A stretch of 29,752 bases of DNA from Beroe ovata (Eukaryota; Ctenophora; Nuda; Beroida; Beroidae). The notes beneath the pieces are model-generated. The model did no database searches. It was not told where the DNA came from and saw nothing but the letters and a program-made list of their open reading frames with translations. Shown here piece after piece: positions 1 through 11,780 of the stretch; within the stretch, counting starts at the first letter, position 1; the number at the start of each line of letters is the position of its first letter. The stretch covers positions 1,935-31,686 of the forward strand of contig CAMPET010000197.1 in the NCBI GenBank assembly GCA_946803715.1, read 5' to 3'. A program made the translations under genes and the position numbers.

Positions 1-54
1 GTGTGTGTTTGTGTGTGTGTTTGTGTGTGTCATGTGTGTGTGTGTGTGTGTGTG
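1..54. repeat. GT-rich microsatellite
   Basis: The first 54 bases are an imperfect (GT)n tract, interrupted by GTTT steps and one CATG. It has no coding content. The rest of 55-660 holds no gene I can support; 480-555 contains several copies of a GTACAGTGTACA-like palindrome. Confidence 0.9.
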
Positions 55-689
55 GCGTGATGCAACTTCTCCCAGAATCACGCATCAATCCAACAAATTT
101 CGCTCGTATTGTTTGTTTTAATTCCCATCTGATATGATTATATGCAATCGCTGTATATTCAGCCATTTCGGGGCCTATTTTCCTGGAAAACTAAATAAAA
201 CAAATTAAAAGGGCCTTTTGTTTATCTTCTCTAATTTCATCAAGGTGATGTGGCATTGTGAACAGTGAAACACACTATTGATAGAGAAATTGGTGTCATT
301 GGACAATGAAATATGAATGTATCGATATCGAACACCATAGTTTCCCATTGATGAGTAGTTAAAACAGAAACTGTAATTTGAGTAACATGGACAGTTCACT
401 GGACACACATTGTAACATGATCGCACTAACTATGACACCACTCAGATGATTACTACTAGGGAATCCTTGCATTACTGATAATTGCGATCCCTGTACATTG
501 TAGCTGCTGTACAGTGTACAGTGGAGCTGCTAGTTAGTGTACAGTGTGCAGTGTACAATTCTCATCTTTCTTTTGTGAATATCCGCTTGATATGCGAATA
601 GCGCATAATGCTTGGCAAGTATAGTTGTTGTCAATTGCCGACTATAATTTGTTCTTCTTGACAATTGACACCATTCTCGAATCTATGCT

Positions 690-975
690 GCGCTGACACC
701 AGTTCACTTACACCACCTCCGCTGACACCACTTTCACTGACACCACTTGCGCTGACACCACTTTCACTGACACCACTTGCGCTGACACCAATTGCGCTGA
801 CACCACTTGCGCTGACACCACTTGCGCAAACACCACTTGCGCAAACACCACTTGCGCAAACACCACTTGCGCTGACACCACTTTCACTGACACCACTTGC
901 GCAGACACCTCTTCCGCTGACACCACTTTCACTGACACCACTTTCACTGACACCACTTTCACCGACACCCCCACT
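690..975. repeat. 15-bp minisatellite
   Basis: About nineteen imperfect copies of a 15-base unit (CTGACACCACTTGCG and variants ending TTTCA or using CAAACACC) run head to tail. Because the period is a multiple of three, all frames stay open: the plus strand reads LTPLA/LTPLS and the minus strand reads VVSAQ/VVSVK. The minus-strand frame continues from a cysteine-rich reading frame at 976-1271, so the repeat may be its C-terminal tail. Confidence 0.9.
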
Positions 976-1271
976 TCTGCAAATGTCATGGTGACACGTG
1001 TTGTATGATAGTGTGTGTAATCTCCTTGCGGGGAAACTGCGTCAAAACACGTCACTGTCTCACATCCATTAGCACATGTCACTTGTGCAAAGCGCCATGC
1101 AGCTTCCGTAGTTCCTTGTTTGGAATCAGCACAGTCGCGACTGTTCTCTTGACAGGTAATATGATAACCCATGAGATTTTCGTCATTGATAGGCTCCACT
1201 CGCCACAAGTCATCACAGCACTGAGTTGGGAGGCGGGGTTTATCATGGAACAATAAATCAATCCCGACTAC
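708..1271 (-). CDS. putative terminal exon: cysteine-rich segment with pentapeptide-repeat tail
   Basis: The minus strand is open from a possible acceptor (ATATAG, just above 1271) to a stop at 708. The first ~95 residues look protein-like and contain paired cysteines (CCDDLW, ITCQEN, RDCADS, VTCANGCETVTC), as in an extracellular disulfide-bonded segment. After that comes an 85-residue VVSAQ/VVSVK repeat from the minisatellite. No signal peptide or upstream exon was identified and I do not recognise the family. It could be a chance frame, since the opposite strand is also open. Confidence 0.3.
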   Translation of the reverse strand, partial: VVGIDLLFHDKPRLPTQCCDDLWRVEPINDENLMGYHITCQENSRDCADSKQGTTEAAWRFAQVTCANGCETVTCFDAVSPQGDYTHYHTTRVTMTFAEVGVSVKVVSVKVVSVKVVSAEEVSAQVVSVKVVSAQVVFAQVVFAQVVFAQVVSAQVVSAQLVSAQVVSVKVVSAQVVSVKVVSAEVV

Positions 1272-2126
1272 CTATATCCCGAGCTAGCACAACCCCTGCA
1301 AATTTAGCAAGTAATGTGTGACCATATCACGTAAGAGAGTGCTATTATGATAGACAGTTGAAAACTTCACCTGCAGTAGTCCCCATGAATCGATCAGTAA
1401 ATTGTCACTGCTTTTGCCTAACAACGCCCTGTTAGATCTACAGGCACTATCCCGTGACCAGAAGTGTCCTCCACCGCATTATATTAGAGTTGGGATGTGT
1501 GCGAATTCCATATTTAAGCTAAACTTGTGGTAGCAGGACTATCAATCTAATGACAAATCCTGTCAATCCTGTTGAACTGGTTTCGCTACCTTCCGAGCTT
1601 TGATGGAACTTGTTCCAGGAACAGCCTAGAATATCAGATGACTGGTTTGACCAGTAAACTGTGAAATGGCAATAATACAACTGATAATGAGTTAAATACA
1701 TCAGCAATGCCCTGCAATTTGCTCAATGCTCATGGTGGCAGGTAAACAGGTTTGGAACATGATCAAAATGGTTTGATAGTGGAAACCAGGGTACTTGAAC
1801 TAGAGTCGGATGACTTCTTTACCTGAAACTATAATGCTCTGTCTTGTGTGTATTGAGAAAGTGTGGTTAGCAATGTGCCCATTAGGAAGAACATTCCATC
1901 ATGCAATTGTCACACTACAGACTAACGACATTGCATTTCCTACACTACATAATATGCCTACCTTTCTGCACACTGCACAATGAGTCATACAGACATATAT
2001 CCCCTGACGAAACATCCCTAGTCCCTACTCATGCCCCTTACCGGCTTACCCTATACACTTACCCCTTACCCTATTATACTCATAGTTTTTACTATTCAGG
2101 ATAACCCCACCCATTTCACTCTACAG
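1272..2126. other. intergenic, no gene seen
   Basis: No convincing exon on either strand. Near its end, 2041-2126 is pyrimidine-rich and finishes with CTCTACAG, a good splice acceptor six bases before the ATG of the UNC93-like gene. A 5' non-coding exon of that gene may therefore lie here. Confidence 0.5.
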
Positions 2127-2132
2127 GGCACA

Positions 2133-3527
2133 ATGTCAGACAGTGGTCAACAAAGCATCGTGAGGGCAACCTGTGGTTGTCGGACAGTCCGGAACAGGAC
2201 GATCTGTGGTTGTAACGTGGATCTGTGGAACATTGGCATTGTAAGCGTCATTCTATTCCTGGTGTGGACAGCTCTAACCCCCGCCCGAAACGAACTGAAC
2301 ACAGCGCTGTCGGACAGCCAATCAGGCAACACTACGGCAACACCCGACATTTCATCTGATCACGTGATATCAGCCGATACTGGTGACATAGCTGTTGCTC
2401 TGTTCTCTGTATTCTCAATTCCTGCAGCACTATCCATCCCTCTTTTCCGGCGTTGCCTTGGTTACAAGACTCTAATCATAGCAACAGCATCCCTCCACAC
2501 AGCACTGTTCCTAGGGGTTATGATGCTCAACCAGACACTAATCCTGATCGGGGCTGGCGTCACTGGGGCTGCCAATGGGATGCTCATGACCCTGGCTCCC
2601 CAGTACGTCACAGTGGTGTCTCAGTACGCTGATATTGAGCGTAATCTCAGCTACTCTAACTTTGTCATCAATCTGAGCGGAGTAGCTGGTAACTTGGTGT
2701 GCTTTCTCTACCTCAGGAATGTGGAAACTATTACCGATAGTGTGAGAGTTGAGTTGTATGGTATTTGCACTGGCGTCATAGTGCTTGCCGTGTGTATTGG
2801 CGTGTTTGGAATGCTGCCAACTCGTCCACAACTCGGGGACAACACCGTGGACACTCAGTCCAGCAGATTGATCGACAGTGTGTCCATAGACACCCGTCCC
2901 ACCATGACCAGACTAGCTGATTTCCTGACTGACAGAACAGTGGTACATCTCAATATAGCTAGAGTGGTGGTGGGACTGATAGCGTGCTATCAGATAGCAG
3001 TGCTCTCTAGCATCAGTAACACGTACAACGAGACACTGGTTCCTCTCTACTGTTTTGTGTACGGAGCTACCCGCACCCTGTGTAACGCATCATTCTACAA
3101 GCTTACAAAAACAGTCGGATACTTCACCATTCTCCACACAACAACAGCCGTTGCGTGTGTCTGGGTGTTGGTCATGTTGTCTGTTTTCCCTGGCGACAGT
3201 CTATACCAGCTGTCACAATTTCATCCTCTCATTCCTTGCCCCGCCCCCATTGTCTACCCTATCGCGGTGTTGACAGGCGTTGTTAACAGCGTGACATCAC
3301 TTCTTGTAACCATGGCAACGGGTAAAGTTGCTGCGACAACAACACTCCATGGGTTTCAACCGGATGCCCTATTCTCGCTGGGTTTCAGTGTGAATTGCGC
3401 GGCTCAGGCGATTTGTCTATCACTCCTCCCATTCACCAACTTGTATGTTTTGTTATTGGTAACTTTTGGTGGGGTAGTGTTTCAGTATTATGTTTACCTT
3501 GATAATTTACTACACTACTTGGTGTAA
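2133..3527 (+). CDS. UNC93-like major facilitator membrane protein
   Basis: A single-exon frame of 464 residues. I start at ATG 2133 (MSDSGQQ), not the upstream in-frame ATG at 2031, because a CTCTACAG acceptor lies just before it, so the upstream part is probably intron. The N-terminus has a short cysteine-rich cytosolic segment (CGCRTVR...ICGC) and then about eleven hydrophobic segments. Recognisable UNC93/MFS features are the ELNTALS segment after TM1, a GAANGMLM loop, and the NLSGVAGNL and LYGICTGVIVLAV segments, which match UNC93A in order and spacing. UNC93 proteins are multi-pass membrane proteins acting in receptor trafficking or ion-channel regulation; the substrate here is unknown. 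It is convergent with the GLDC exons on the other strand and may be nested in a GLDC intron. Confidence 0.75.
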   Translation: MSDSGQQSIVRATCGCRTVRNRTICGCNVDLWNIGIVSVILFLVWTALTPARNELNTALSDSQSGNTTATPDISSDHVISADTGDIAVALFSVFSIPAALSIPLFRRCLGYKTLIIATASLHTALFLGVMMLNQTLILIGAGVTGAANGMLMTLAPQYVTVVSQYADIERNLSYSNFVINLSGVAGNLVCFLYLRNVETITDSVRVELYGICTGVIVLAVCIGVFGMLPTRPQLGDNTVDTQSSRLIDSVSIDTRPTMTRLADFLTDRTVVHLNIARVVVGLIACYQIAVLSSISNTYNETLVPLYCFVYGATRTLCNASFYKLTKTVGYFTILHTTTAVACVWVLVMLSVFPGDSLYQLSQFHPLIPCPAPIVYPIAVLTGVVNSVTSLLVTMATGKVAATTTLHGFQPDALFSLGFSVNCAAQAICLSLLPFTNLYVLLLVTFGGVVFQYYVYLDNLLHYLV

Positions 3528-4001
3528 ATTGGATAAACATTGTTATGGGTCTTTTACAAGGAAAATCAATTCTTAATTCTTATTTCTTATTATTTATTTC
3601 TTATTCTTATTATTTATCTTTTTGTCCGAGATTTGCGGAATTGATTTGCTGAATTTATCCGAAACTCGAGAATATTCGTTATGATATCCAGAAATTGAGA
3701 AATTGAGAACTGTGCATAGTGCATACTGTATGACGTCACAGAGAGTAATTTGATCATTACAACCCATTGTTTTAACACAGGACAACTTCCTTGATTGTGG
3801 CATGCTATATTTGGAGAACACGTGACTTATTGTGTGGTGATAAGGGGATAGGTTTTCAAAGTGCCTGTGGTGGAATTTGGGGTTCGTAAAAATAGACCGC
3901 TTTCAGATCTACCTGGCTATTGGTACCTACTACAAGTTCAATACTGGCATACAAGTTAGATATTGAATTGAATATTGCCTTGAAAAGAGCATATCAATCA
4001 C
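3528..4001. other. AT-rich spacer between convergent genes
   Basis: Holds a TTATTTCTTATT-type repeat tract (about 3568-3620), which could serve as the 3' UTR and polyadenylation region of the UNC93-like gene. I searched the minus strand here for the next GLDC exon (human counterpart begins YMKKLENK) and found none. Confidence 0.5.
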
Positions 4002-7000
4002 CTGGTGAGCTGATGCTCGCTTCGGTAACTGTTGAAAGTGGGATGAGTAAGGAAGTCTGACGTTCTCTCGAATGAAGTTCGCAGAATTCCACCATCACGT
4101 GGCTTGAGCTGCTGCCACAGGTTTGTCTGAGGAATAGTGTTAGACAGACACGAATAGGAATGGTGAGTGATGAACATTGGATAACCATTCAGTTATCATG
4201 GAGAGGTTGTATTGCTATGTATGAAGATAGATCAGCACAAAAAGAATGGATTATAGGGCTCATGATATCGGGCTCTTCCAATTTCCATTGGCCTGCAGAA
4301 ATGGTGTGTGAAGGGGGGATCTCTCGGTAACTTGGTAATGACAAATAGGACGAGTAGTGTTACTTGTAACGAACATTTCAATAAAACGAAGCGTTGATCT
4401 GTTGTAATATTTCAATTCATCTGTCATGAATCATAATCATACATCTGAGGATATTGGTTTAATGATAACATAAATAAAACATCAATCTCCATTCTCCATT
4501 TCGTACGTTTTTTCCCAACATAGAATGCCGATTGCCGACCTTATTGAAAGCTGTGAATGTAGAGGGGGTGAGAGGGCAACATGGTCACGTTACAATATGG
4601 ACAAAAGTGATGCATTCTGCCACGTGCAACATTCAAAACTTGGCATCGAGCCATAACTTACCCAGTTTCCGTTATCCTCTGACTGAACGATTCATAAAAT
4701 GAATAATAACATGTACAACCTTCTCATGATAAAGTTAGGGCGAGAAGGAAGTGGTTTGTGTATTCTACTTACAACTGAGGGAGCACCAAGGACAAACAAC
4801 AAGTCATCCAGGTCCTCTGAAGTAACTGTTTCATCTAGAGAGATTCCAATCTGAGATAAACTTTGTTGAGTAGTCTTGATGAGTGACCTCAAGAAAGTAT
4901 CTACCTATATCGCTTCTGGACTAGCTCCTCAACTAGACTAGACTTACAGTTTGCTTGCTATTCACTAACCGTGCATGGTTCTTCATATTTCCTGATGTTG
5001 ATGTGCCGGATTTCAGCATTCAGTAGAGCGTCTTTGTAAGCTTGCTCCGATTTGATTTTTATCTTCAGAGTATCGAAGAATGCTCCCTCCTCAATATGAT
5101 GTCCTGCCCTGCGTGCTCCTACGGCAGCAGAAATAACCTTATATTGTCCAATTCAATTCGATTATGCATTTTTACAGCACATTAAATCGTACTATAATAT
5201 CAGTATTCAGTGTACATAACCACTGTTAGGTATACATAGGTATCACACTACGAAACTATAACATGAAAGAACAATTCAATAAAAAAAATTGCATACCCTC
5301 GGCCACGATTCGAGTAGAGTTGTGAACTTTCTCGGCGATAGACTGAAGTCCCTCAGCACCGTGGTACACTGCGTACATAGCAGCCATGTTCGCTAGCAGG
5401 GCCTTGGGAAGGAGAGAGGGATATTTTATTATTTAACTCATGAGGATGTCTCAAAAGATGAAATAATGAAATGCAGGGGTAACAGTAGCTTGCTTTCCAA
5501 TCGGTAAACAATATCCCACACCTGTGATGTAACAATATATTACAGCACTAACATTGTACTTCAAATCAGAAAGTGAATAGAACTTATAGCACCTACCTGT
5601 GCAGTGCAAATGTTGCTTGTTGCCTTGTTTCTCTTAATGTGTTGCTCTCTGGTTTGCAGAGTTAGTCTGAATGCCAAGCCATCATCAGCATCTTTTGTCA
5701 CACCAATAATTCTCCCTGGAAATTTATCATAATATTGCAAATTGGCGTTTATGAATAGTACATCATATATTCGGAATGTAATAAACAGGGTTCATACCAG
5801 GAATAGAGCGCTGAAGGGCCTTTTTGACACTAAAGAAGGCAGCATGGGGTCCTCCAAAACCAAGTGGCACTCCAAATCGTTGAGCACTACCAAAGGCAAT
5901 ATCAAAGCCATACTCTCCTGGTGGCTTGATCATGGCAAGAGCAAGAAGGTCAGTTGCGCATGCAGCAAGTGCCTGTATGAAACGAAGGACATGCATAACA
6001 TAAGCTTGAAATTTCGTAACTATGAACTAGTTCATTCACTTGTAAACAAGTTTGGGTTCATTGTTACATTACATTGTTGTCATGGGCTGCCTTGATGTAG
6101 TCTGTGTAATCTACTATTTTACCATCAGAGTTTGGGTATTGGAACAAAACACCACATAAGCCGGGAGTCTCATAGTCAAAGGTTTTGTAATCCCCAACCA
6201 CCACCTAATAAGCAAGATAAGTGTTAGATCATCGTATTAGTCAGCTAAATATTTTATAGGCATAACACATCACGTCTAAGTTACCTGCACCCCAAGATAT
6301 TTCGCCCTAGTTTCAGTAACAGCCAGTGTTTGGGGGAAAACTGATTTATCAACAAAGAATATTGGGGTGCATTTCTTCTTTTTCTGGTTCCTGAAGGGAA
6401 AGACCAAGTTTGATAAGTATGCAACCAGAGGTTCAAGACATCAAATAACTAGATCAAAAACAAAACCTGTAACACATTGCCATTGCCTCTGCAGCAGCTG
6501 TTCCTTCATCAAGAAGACTGGCATTGGAAATTGGAAGTCCAGTCATATCACTAGTCATGGTCTGAAAGTTTATTAGACTTTCCATCCTCCCTTGGGATAT
6601 CTCTGCTTGATATGGAGTATAGCTTGTATACCTGACAAAAAGATGCATAGTGGCAGGAAAAAATAATTGATTTTTGTTATAGTTTACTGGAAAGGTAGGT
6701 TGAAATAGACATACCATCCAGGGTTTTCCAAGATGTTTCTGACAATTGGTGGAGGAACTTTGGAATCATAATAACCCATCCCAATATAGTTACGATACAA
6801 CTTGTTTTTGGAACCCAGTTTATTAACCCTTCTAGCCAACTCAAGTTCACTCATTGGGGCAGACAATTTCAAATCCTCTTCATCAAGAATATTCCTTGGA
6901 ACTGTTTGTCGAATAAGTTCATCAAGACTTTCAACACCTACAACATCAAGCATTTCTGATATCTCATGTTCATTTGGTCCAATGTGTCGTCTTGAGAAAT

Positions 7001-7139
7001 CTTCTATGATTGGGAGTGTGTCAGGATTCCCAGAGCTTAGTGAGTTGCTGATATTTTTTCTTTTGAAAGCAGACAGGTTGCTTATCTGTGATATAGGCTG
7101 GACCCATGAAGGCAGTTGCTTCAGGCTGATCCGCAACAT
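4002..7139 (-). CDS. GLDC: glycine decarboxylase (P-protein), N-terminal half, ten exons
   Basis: P-protein of the mitochondrial glycine cleavage system, which decarboxylates glycine using PLP and passes aminomethyl to lipoyl-H-protein. Exons (high to low): 7139-6715, 6631-6467, 6390-6285, 6204-6073, 5972-5798, 5715-5597, 5402-5297, 5118-4970, 4850-4773, 4126-4002. All have GT-AG borders and every phase matches, giving 526 residues. Start ATG 7139 opens a basic, hydroxylated presequence typical of mitochondrial import. Recognised blocks are [43 protein letters not shown]-like [31 protein letters not shown] and [10 protein letters not shown]. The last exon ends in phase 2 at a GTGATT donor. 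The C-terminal half, including the PLP lysine (HKTF region), is not found below 4000 in this window, so the gene is either truncated or has a long intron containing the UNC93-like gene. Confidence 0.95.
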
Positions 7140-7740
7140 CAGGCCTCTATAAATGCAATGATATAGATCATTAATATGGATATAGGCATGAGAGATCAAA
7201 AGAATGTCATTGTTGGACAAACAGCACCACATGAGAAGAGAGAACCTATTCATATTATGAGTACGACATGTCCGAAGTTAATTTTGCAATTATGTGCACG
7301 AAAAGGAAATCCCACCAAGAGAAGGAAACGATTTAATTGCTGAGGATAGAAAGAAATCTTGAAATTACAAAATTGGTCATTCGACCTTGCTTATTATTTT
7401 TGAACTGTGCCCTACCTACATGTGAGTTTGAGTATATACTATTTACATATTATAATTCGACCCATTGATGTTTCAAAAGAATCTCTTTTTTTCTGAAATA
7501 TATCTTTTCATGAAGTATAATTCGGCCCACGTTGATAATTCACCTGATATATTTCCTATGATATAAATACATTTGACATTGATCATGTTAAGTTATAAAA
7601 CGTGCTGCTTATGCATAGCGTCGGCCTTGCCGGATGCTATACTTATCTGTCCACTGTTTTTTGCGCGCGAAAAACAGGTCCCGGTCGGATCGCAGGTATT
7701 ATAATTCAGGTAACATTCGAACTTGCAAACATCTGACGCA
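7140..7740. other. GLDC upstream region
   Basis: AT-rich DNA upstream of the GLDC start, presumably holding its promoter and 5' UTR. No TATA box or other element can be assigned with confidence and no other exon is visible. Confidence 0.4.
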
Positions 7741-8215
7741 CGAGAGGGCTTGTCTGGCGATGCTTGACCGTTGACATGATGCAAGCCGCGAAGCGGCTTG
7801 CGTCAGCTGTCTGAGAATGAGTTTGAGCCGCGCTTGGCTGTCGATGATAGCCCCTGTCGAGAATTTCATTGCGCGCGCGCCGCAAATTATTCTCATTGCG
7901 CGCAAATTATTCTTATTGCGCGCAAATTATTCTCATTGCGCGCGCGCGCCGCAAATTATTCTCGCTGGCGCTCGCCGCTACGCGGCTCGCGTCAGCTGGG
8001 CCTAGCATCGCCAGGCAAAGCCGCGCGCGCGCAAAACGAAATTATCGACAGGGTCTATTATCGATCGACAAGAGAGGGCATGGGCACATGCGGGAAAAGG
8101 TGCACAGATTAATAACAATTGCGGTGTGTTGCCAGTTGTCTGGCGATGCTAGACCGCTGATGCAAGCCGCGCAAAACGAAATTCTCGACAGGGTCTATCA
8201 TCGATCGACAATGTT
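7740..8215. repeat. nested copies of a CG-rich dispersed repeat
   Basis: Several direct and inverted pieces of one repeat. Core landmarks are TCTGGCGATGCT, GCAAGCCGCGAAGCGGCTTG (a palindrome) and CTCGACAGGGTCTATCATCG. One copy begins near 7756 and ends in an inverted CTGTCGAGAATT piece near 7868; an inverted CCTAGCATCGCCAGG piece lies at about 8003-8017; a partial direct copy runs about 8025-8072; a shortened copy lies at 8135-8211, lacking about 33 internal bases. A related full copy lies at 27971-28080. Non-coding; it looks like a short non-autonomous element family, class unknown. Confidence 0.75.
7881..7964. repeat. 20-bp tandem repeat inside the CG-rich cluster
   Basis: Three exact-length units of CGCAAATTATTCTCATTGCG (the second with TCTTATT) at 7881, 7901 and 7921, plus a fourth after a (GC)n run at about 7950. 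It probably arose by slippage within the surrounding repeat cluster. Confidence 0.85.
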
Positions 8216-8976
8216 GCCAGATTTGTCAGATGTTACCTGACCTGTTACTCGCGCGCGCGCGTTCATGGAAGGCCCTCGAAACAGAAGTCAGATGAAATCT
8301 GACAATTGCCAGATTTCATCTGCCGAGCCTACCGTAGCTCGACCTTTTTGCGCCACACGCTAAGAAGAGCATACAGATAAAATCAGGCAAGCAACACCGT
8401 ATCGGTATAGTTATACCATATACAAATACAACTACAAGATCACAGATCATCTAAAGTATTAGTAGTAGTACTACTAGTACTACTACTAGTAGTAGACCTA
8501 CTACTAATACTAATAGGCCTTGAACTTAAAGGTAACGTTGACTAAAGACAAGCTGTACAGTATGAATAGATTGCAACTGATCTTTACTGAGTCAAACTAA
8601 ATCAGTGTCCTAATCTAAACTGAATAAGTTATTCAATGACGAGGGACACGTCACAAATTTACCATCCCCAGCGGGACGATTAAAATAAATCTGCAGATTG
8701 AGATTAACAGAATAACTACAGCAATTATAAATCTAAACCCAATTAACTGGCTGGGAGGTCTAAGATTTATGCATCTAAGAATTATGCATTAATATACACT
8801 TCATACTCTTGACTCTACAATTACAAAACTAAAACATGCATCTACATGAACATCGGTCTATATCGGCGACATTACCAACTCCAAGCAAATTATATGCACG
8901 ATTGGCACATCAAACGTGTCATCATTTGTACTTAGGGAGGCTATGAACAGCGCTCCTACAGGCTACCATCAGCGTT
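8216..8976. other. intergenic, with a palindromic ACT/AGT tract
   Basis: No exon seen. At about 8457-8515 an (AGT)n run passes into (ACT)n and back, making a self-complementary trinucleotide tract that can form hairpins. The rest is AT-rich and unremarkable. Confidence 0.6.
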
Positions 8977-9126
8977 AGTAGGGATACCAAATCCAATAGC
9001 ATTAGATTAAGCAGGGATACCAAATCCTATAGCAGGGATACCAAATCCAATAGCATTAGCAGGGATACCAAATCCAATAGCATTAAACCAATCCTATAGC
9101 AGGGATATCAAATAGTATCCAATAGT
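8977..9126. repeat. minisatellite with AGGGATACCAAATCC unit
   Basis: Five to six copies of AGCAGGGATACCAAATCC(A/T)ATAGC(ATTA), with unit length varying from about 20 to 28 bases, end to end. No open frame of note. It lies about 270 bases downstream of the PSME4 stop codon. Confidence 0.85.
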
Positions 9127-9396
9127 AGACGCACGGAACCTCGTTTCCTTCTCCCAGTCCCCTTATTAAAATCCCCTCCATACTTAGTTATATAAATTAA
9201 AATACACACCCTGATAATCGTTTCACAAAGACACCACAAGTGCAATAGGCGATACAGCTCAAGGACCACGCTCTATTCTTTGCCATGAAATCTGAATTTA
9301 CGCAGACTTCTCTCAGCTTATCCGTATTGAAATACCATAGTTTGTACCCCATCTTCGGATACCACTGGCGGGAACCTTCACTGGTCCTCCTCCCAC

Positions 9397-11323
9397 TCAG
9401 GCATAGTAGTTTGGTGAGACGAGCAAATCTTGTAGGATGACAAGCTGGTCCTCTGTGAAGTGAAGCTTGTGCTCCTCCCAACTGTCCAGATGCGTGCGTT
9501 TGAAGTTGCACATGCACAATGCAATGCAGTTCTGAGAGGGAGAGATGAGTGATATATACTGTGAAATGAAACCATCAGAAAAAGGAAAAACTGTTAGAAT
9601 TACGCCGCATTGCCGCAATGCAGCTCTGGAAGAAAGGTTCATTGATCTATAATAATGAAACTATAATTCCATCAGAAAAAGAGAAAAGGACGCATCCGCC
9701 ATCTCTACTTACCGCAATCATAACATTTCCACGAGTATACTCGGCGAGGAATACGATGATTTCTGGTAACCAGTCTGGAATCGAGTAGGGGAAGGACTCT
9801 ACAAGCGAACAGAGAGTTTTTATAGCCCCGTGGCGTATCCAGATCTCTTTGATGTCTGAAGGGGAGGTTTCATGACGCATTAGCTCACTAGCTCAGGGAC
9901 GTAGAATTCAGAATTGACACAATAGTTTGGAGTTTCAATTTGATTTGATTTCCTGTCATCGCTCGCCCGTCGTTCATGATCCGTACTACAGTGACTTTAA
10001 CACAGCATTGTCGATAAGTCGAGAAATCAGGTACATGAAGATTGAAGATCACGTGAAGATTTGCCCTCAATATTGATTATTGAGCTCTCAATATTGAGCC
10101 CTTAATATTGGGCAGAAATTGTAGTGGAAATTTGTAATTGATTTTTAACTTAAGTCTGTCCAGAAGAGCCCCCAGATTGCCCCAATTTAACACACGGTGC
10201 CTCGAAACCATTTGAGGACTTTTTGATCCAAAGCGTTTGCAAGGTGTTCATTCAATGTTATAGCAGCTTAAACTTCAATTCTGCACACGGTTGCAAGTGC
10301 AGAAAACATAAATTTTTACTAATTGAGCTCTTGATGATTTAAACATTTGTTTATTTTCAGCTATAATCCTAACACTGTTTAGCCCCAACACACCACAACA
10401 TACCCCCTTTCATTTACAGATATAGTCAAAACACCCCGCTAACACCCCAACAACAAACATCATATTACCAGTCTGACTCTTCTTGGTGCCGGGTGGTAGG
10501 GGAGTTCTTGCCATGCCCTTTATCTGTCCCAGTATCTCTGTGACGTTGTCAAACAGTGACGTGATCATGAGACCACCTATTGTCTGTCCCGCAACTTGTC
10601 GTACCTGTTACAGTTATTATAGTTGCTATAGTTTTTCCCAGTTTTTATAGTTATTGATTGATTATTTGAGTTGAGAGTTTGAGGTGGTGGAATTCGATCA
10701 GCCTGCTCAAGGATTGTGTGATTCAACTCATTGACGAGTAGAGTAGGGGGGAGCATGAAGCCATGAACCATGGGAGATAGGCTGGTGTATTCTTACCTCA
10801 ACTTGTGGTGACTCCAGACACTCAAAGAGAAGCTGTTTGATTTCCTCAACCAATTGTGGCTGTTCCCTCAGTTTATAAACATTGCAAAACGACATAACCT
10901 GTGGAATCATAATAAGTTCAATATATCTTAGTCTGAACATCAACCTACCTAGATACAACGCTCTAACAGAATGAAATGCCCATCTCATCTCTGTGGCGAT
11001 CCCAAGAAATGGAACAAATGCCAACTTGGGAGAGGGTCGATCGATCACACACCTGAAGATAGACCAGTGCGGTGCACTTTGCCTTCCACGAGCAACCAAT
11101 AGTACGCTCTTCACTTGTACTGTTGACGACCTGTAGCATAGGTCATGTGCTCAAACTGGGCGAGAAAAAGAGTCGAAATTGGACAAGTCACGCCCCTCAA
11201 ATCTATTTCTTTCGTTACCTTCTTGACGGCATCTATTGCTGGGCTGAGAGACGAATCTGGAAGAATTTCCCTTGACAGGAAAAATAGCCCTTTCGTGCAG
11301 AGCATCTTCAAATCCGGATCAAC
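9397..11323 (-). CDS. PSME4: proteasome activator PA200, C-terminal exons
   Basis: PA200/Blm10 is a HEAT-repeat ring that caps the 20S proteasome and opens its gate with its C-terminal HbYX-type tail. Six exons on the minus strand, high to low: 11323-11219, 11130-11053, 10898-10797, 10604-10469, 9855-9713, 9531-9397. All borders are GT-AG and all phases match, giving 199 residues. Matches to the vertebrate C-terminus include SWKA...YLQ, VEVRQVAGQTI, IRHGAIKTLC, PYSIPDWLPEI, FKRTHLDSWEEHK, FTEDQL and LLVSPNYYA at the very end; the tail ends YYA as in human PSME4. The larger N-terminal part (about 1600 residues in animals) is not found upstream within the window. Confidence 0.93.
9864..10460 (-). 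other. PSME4 intron, with AATATT palindromes
   Basis: The long intron between the fourth and fifth PSME4 exons listed. At about 10065-10114 it contains three linked palindromes built on CTCAATATTGAG. No exon-like sequence seen inside. Confidence 0.6.
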
Positions 11324-11738
11324 CTGTATTTGGAGGGGTTAATATCGCGTTCATTTCATGATAGAGCATCATGTCTCGATATCTAACTACAATACAATGG
11401 GCCATCGAGGGTCTATAATGTAGGGTACAATAATTCGGGATCAGCTCAATTCCAAGTGATGGTTATAGCCGTCGAATATCTGCTTGTTATTGTTTGAAAC
11501 GTGTAAGAGATAGAGTTCGTTATATAATGTATGCGAAGCCCCATGAAACAACGGCGATCCTTTCAACTTTGGAGATTCAGCAACTTTGAGGAAACTTTGA
11601 GGAAACTTTGAGGAAACCGTGCTGCACTTGTGACTCGTTTTCAGCTTTTCCAGCATTTTACATGTATGATAGTATGGATAGCCATACGCTCAGTATATTT
11701 CAACTCACATCCTCACACATAAGCACTGATTACACACT

Positions 11739-11780
<42 letters not shown>

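Noticed and set aside
665-994. Plus-strand frame coding an LTPLA/LTPLS repeat protein
   Set aside because: It consists almost wholly of the 15-bp minisatellite with no conserved flanking domain; the minus-strand frame has the better coding context.
7140-7253. GLDC start at the upstream codon 7253
   Set aside because: The added 38 residues are not presequence-like, whereas ATG 7139 opens a basic, amphipathic mitochondrial presequence.
7881-7964. CRISPR-like array of 20-bp units
   Set aside because: Units are contiguous with no spacers, and the genome is eukaryotic; it is a simple tandem repeat.
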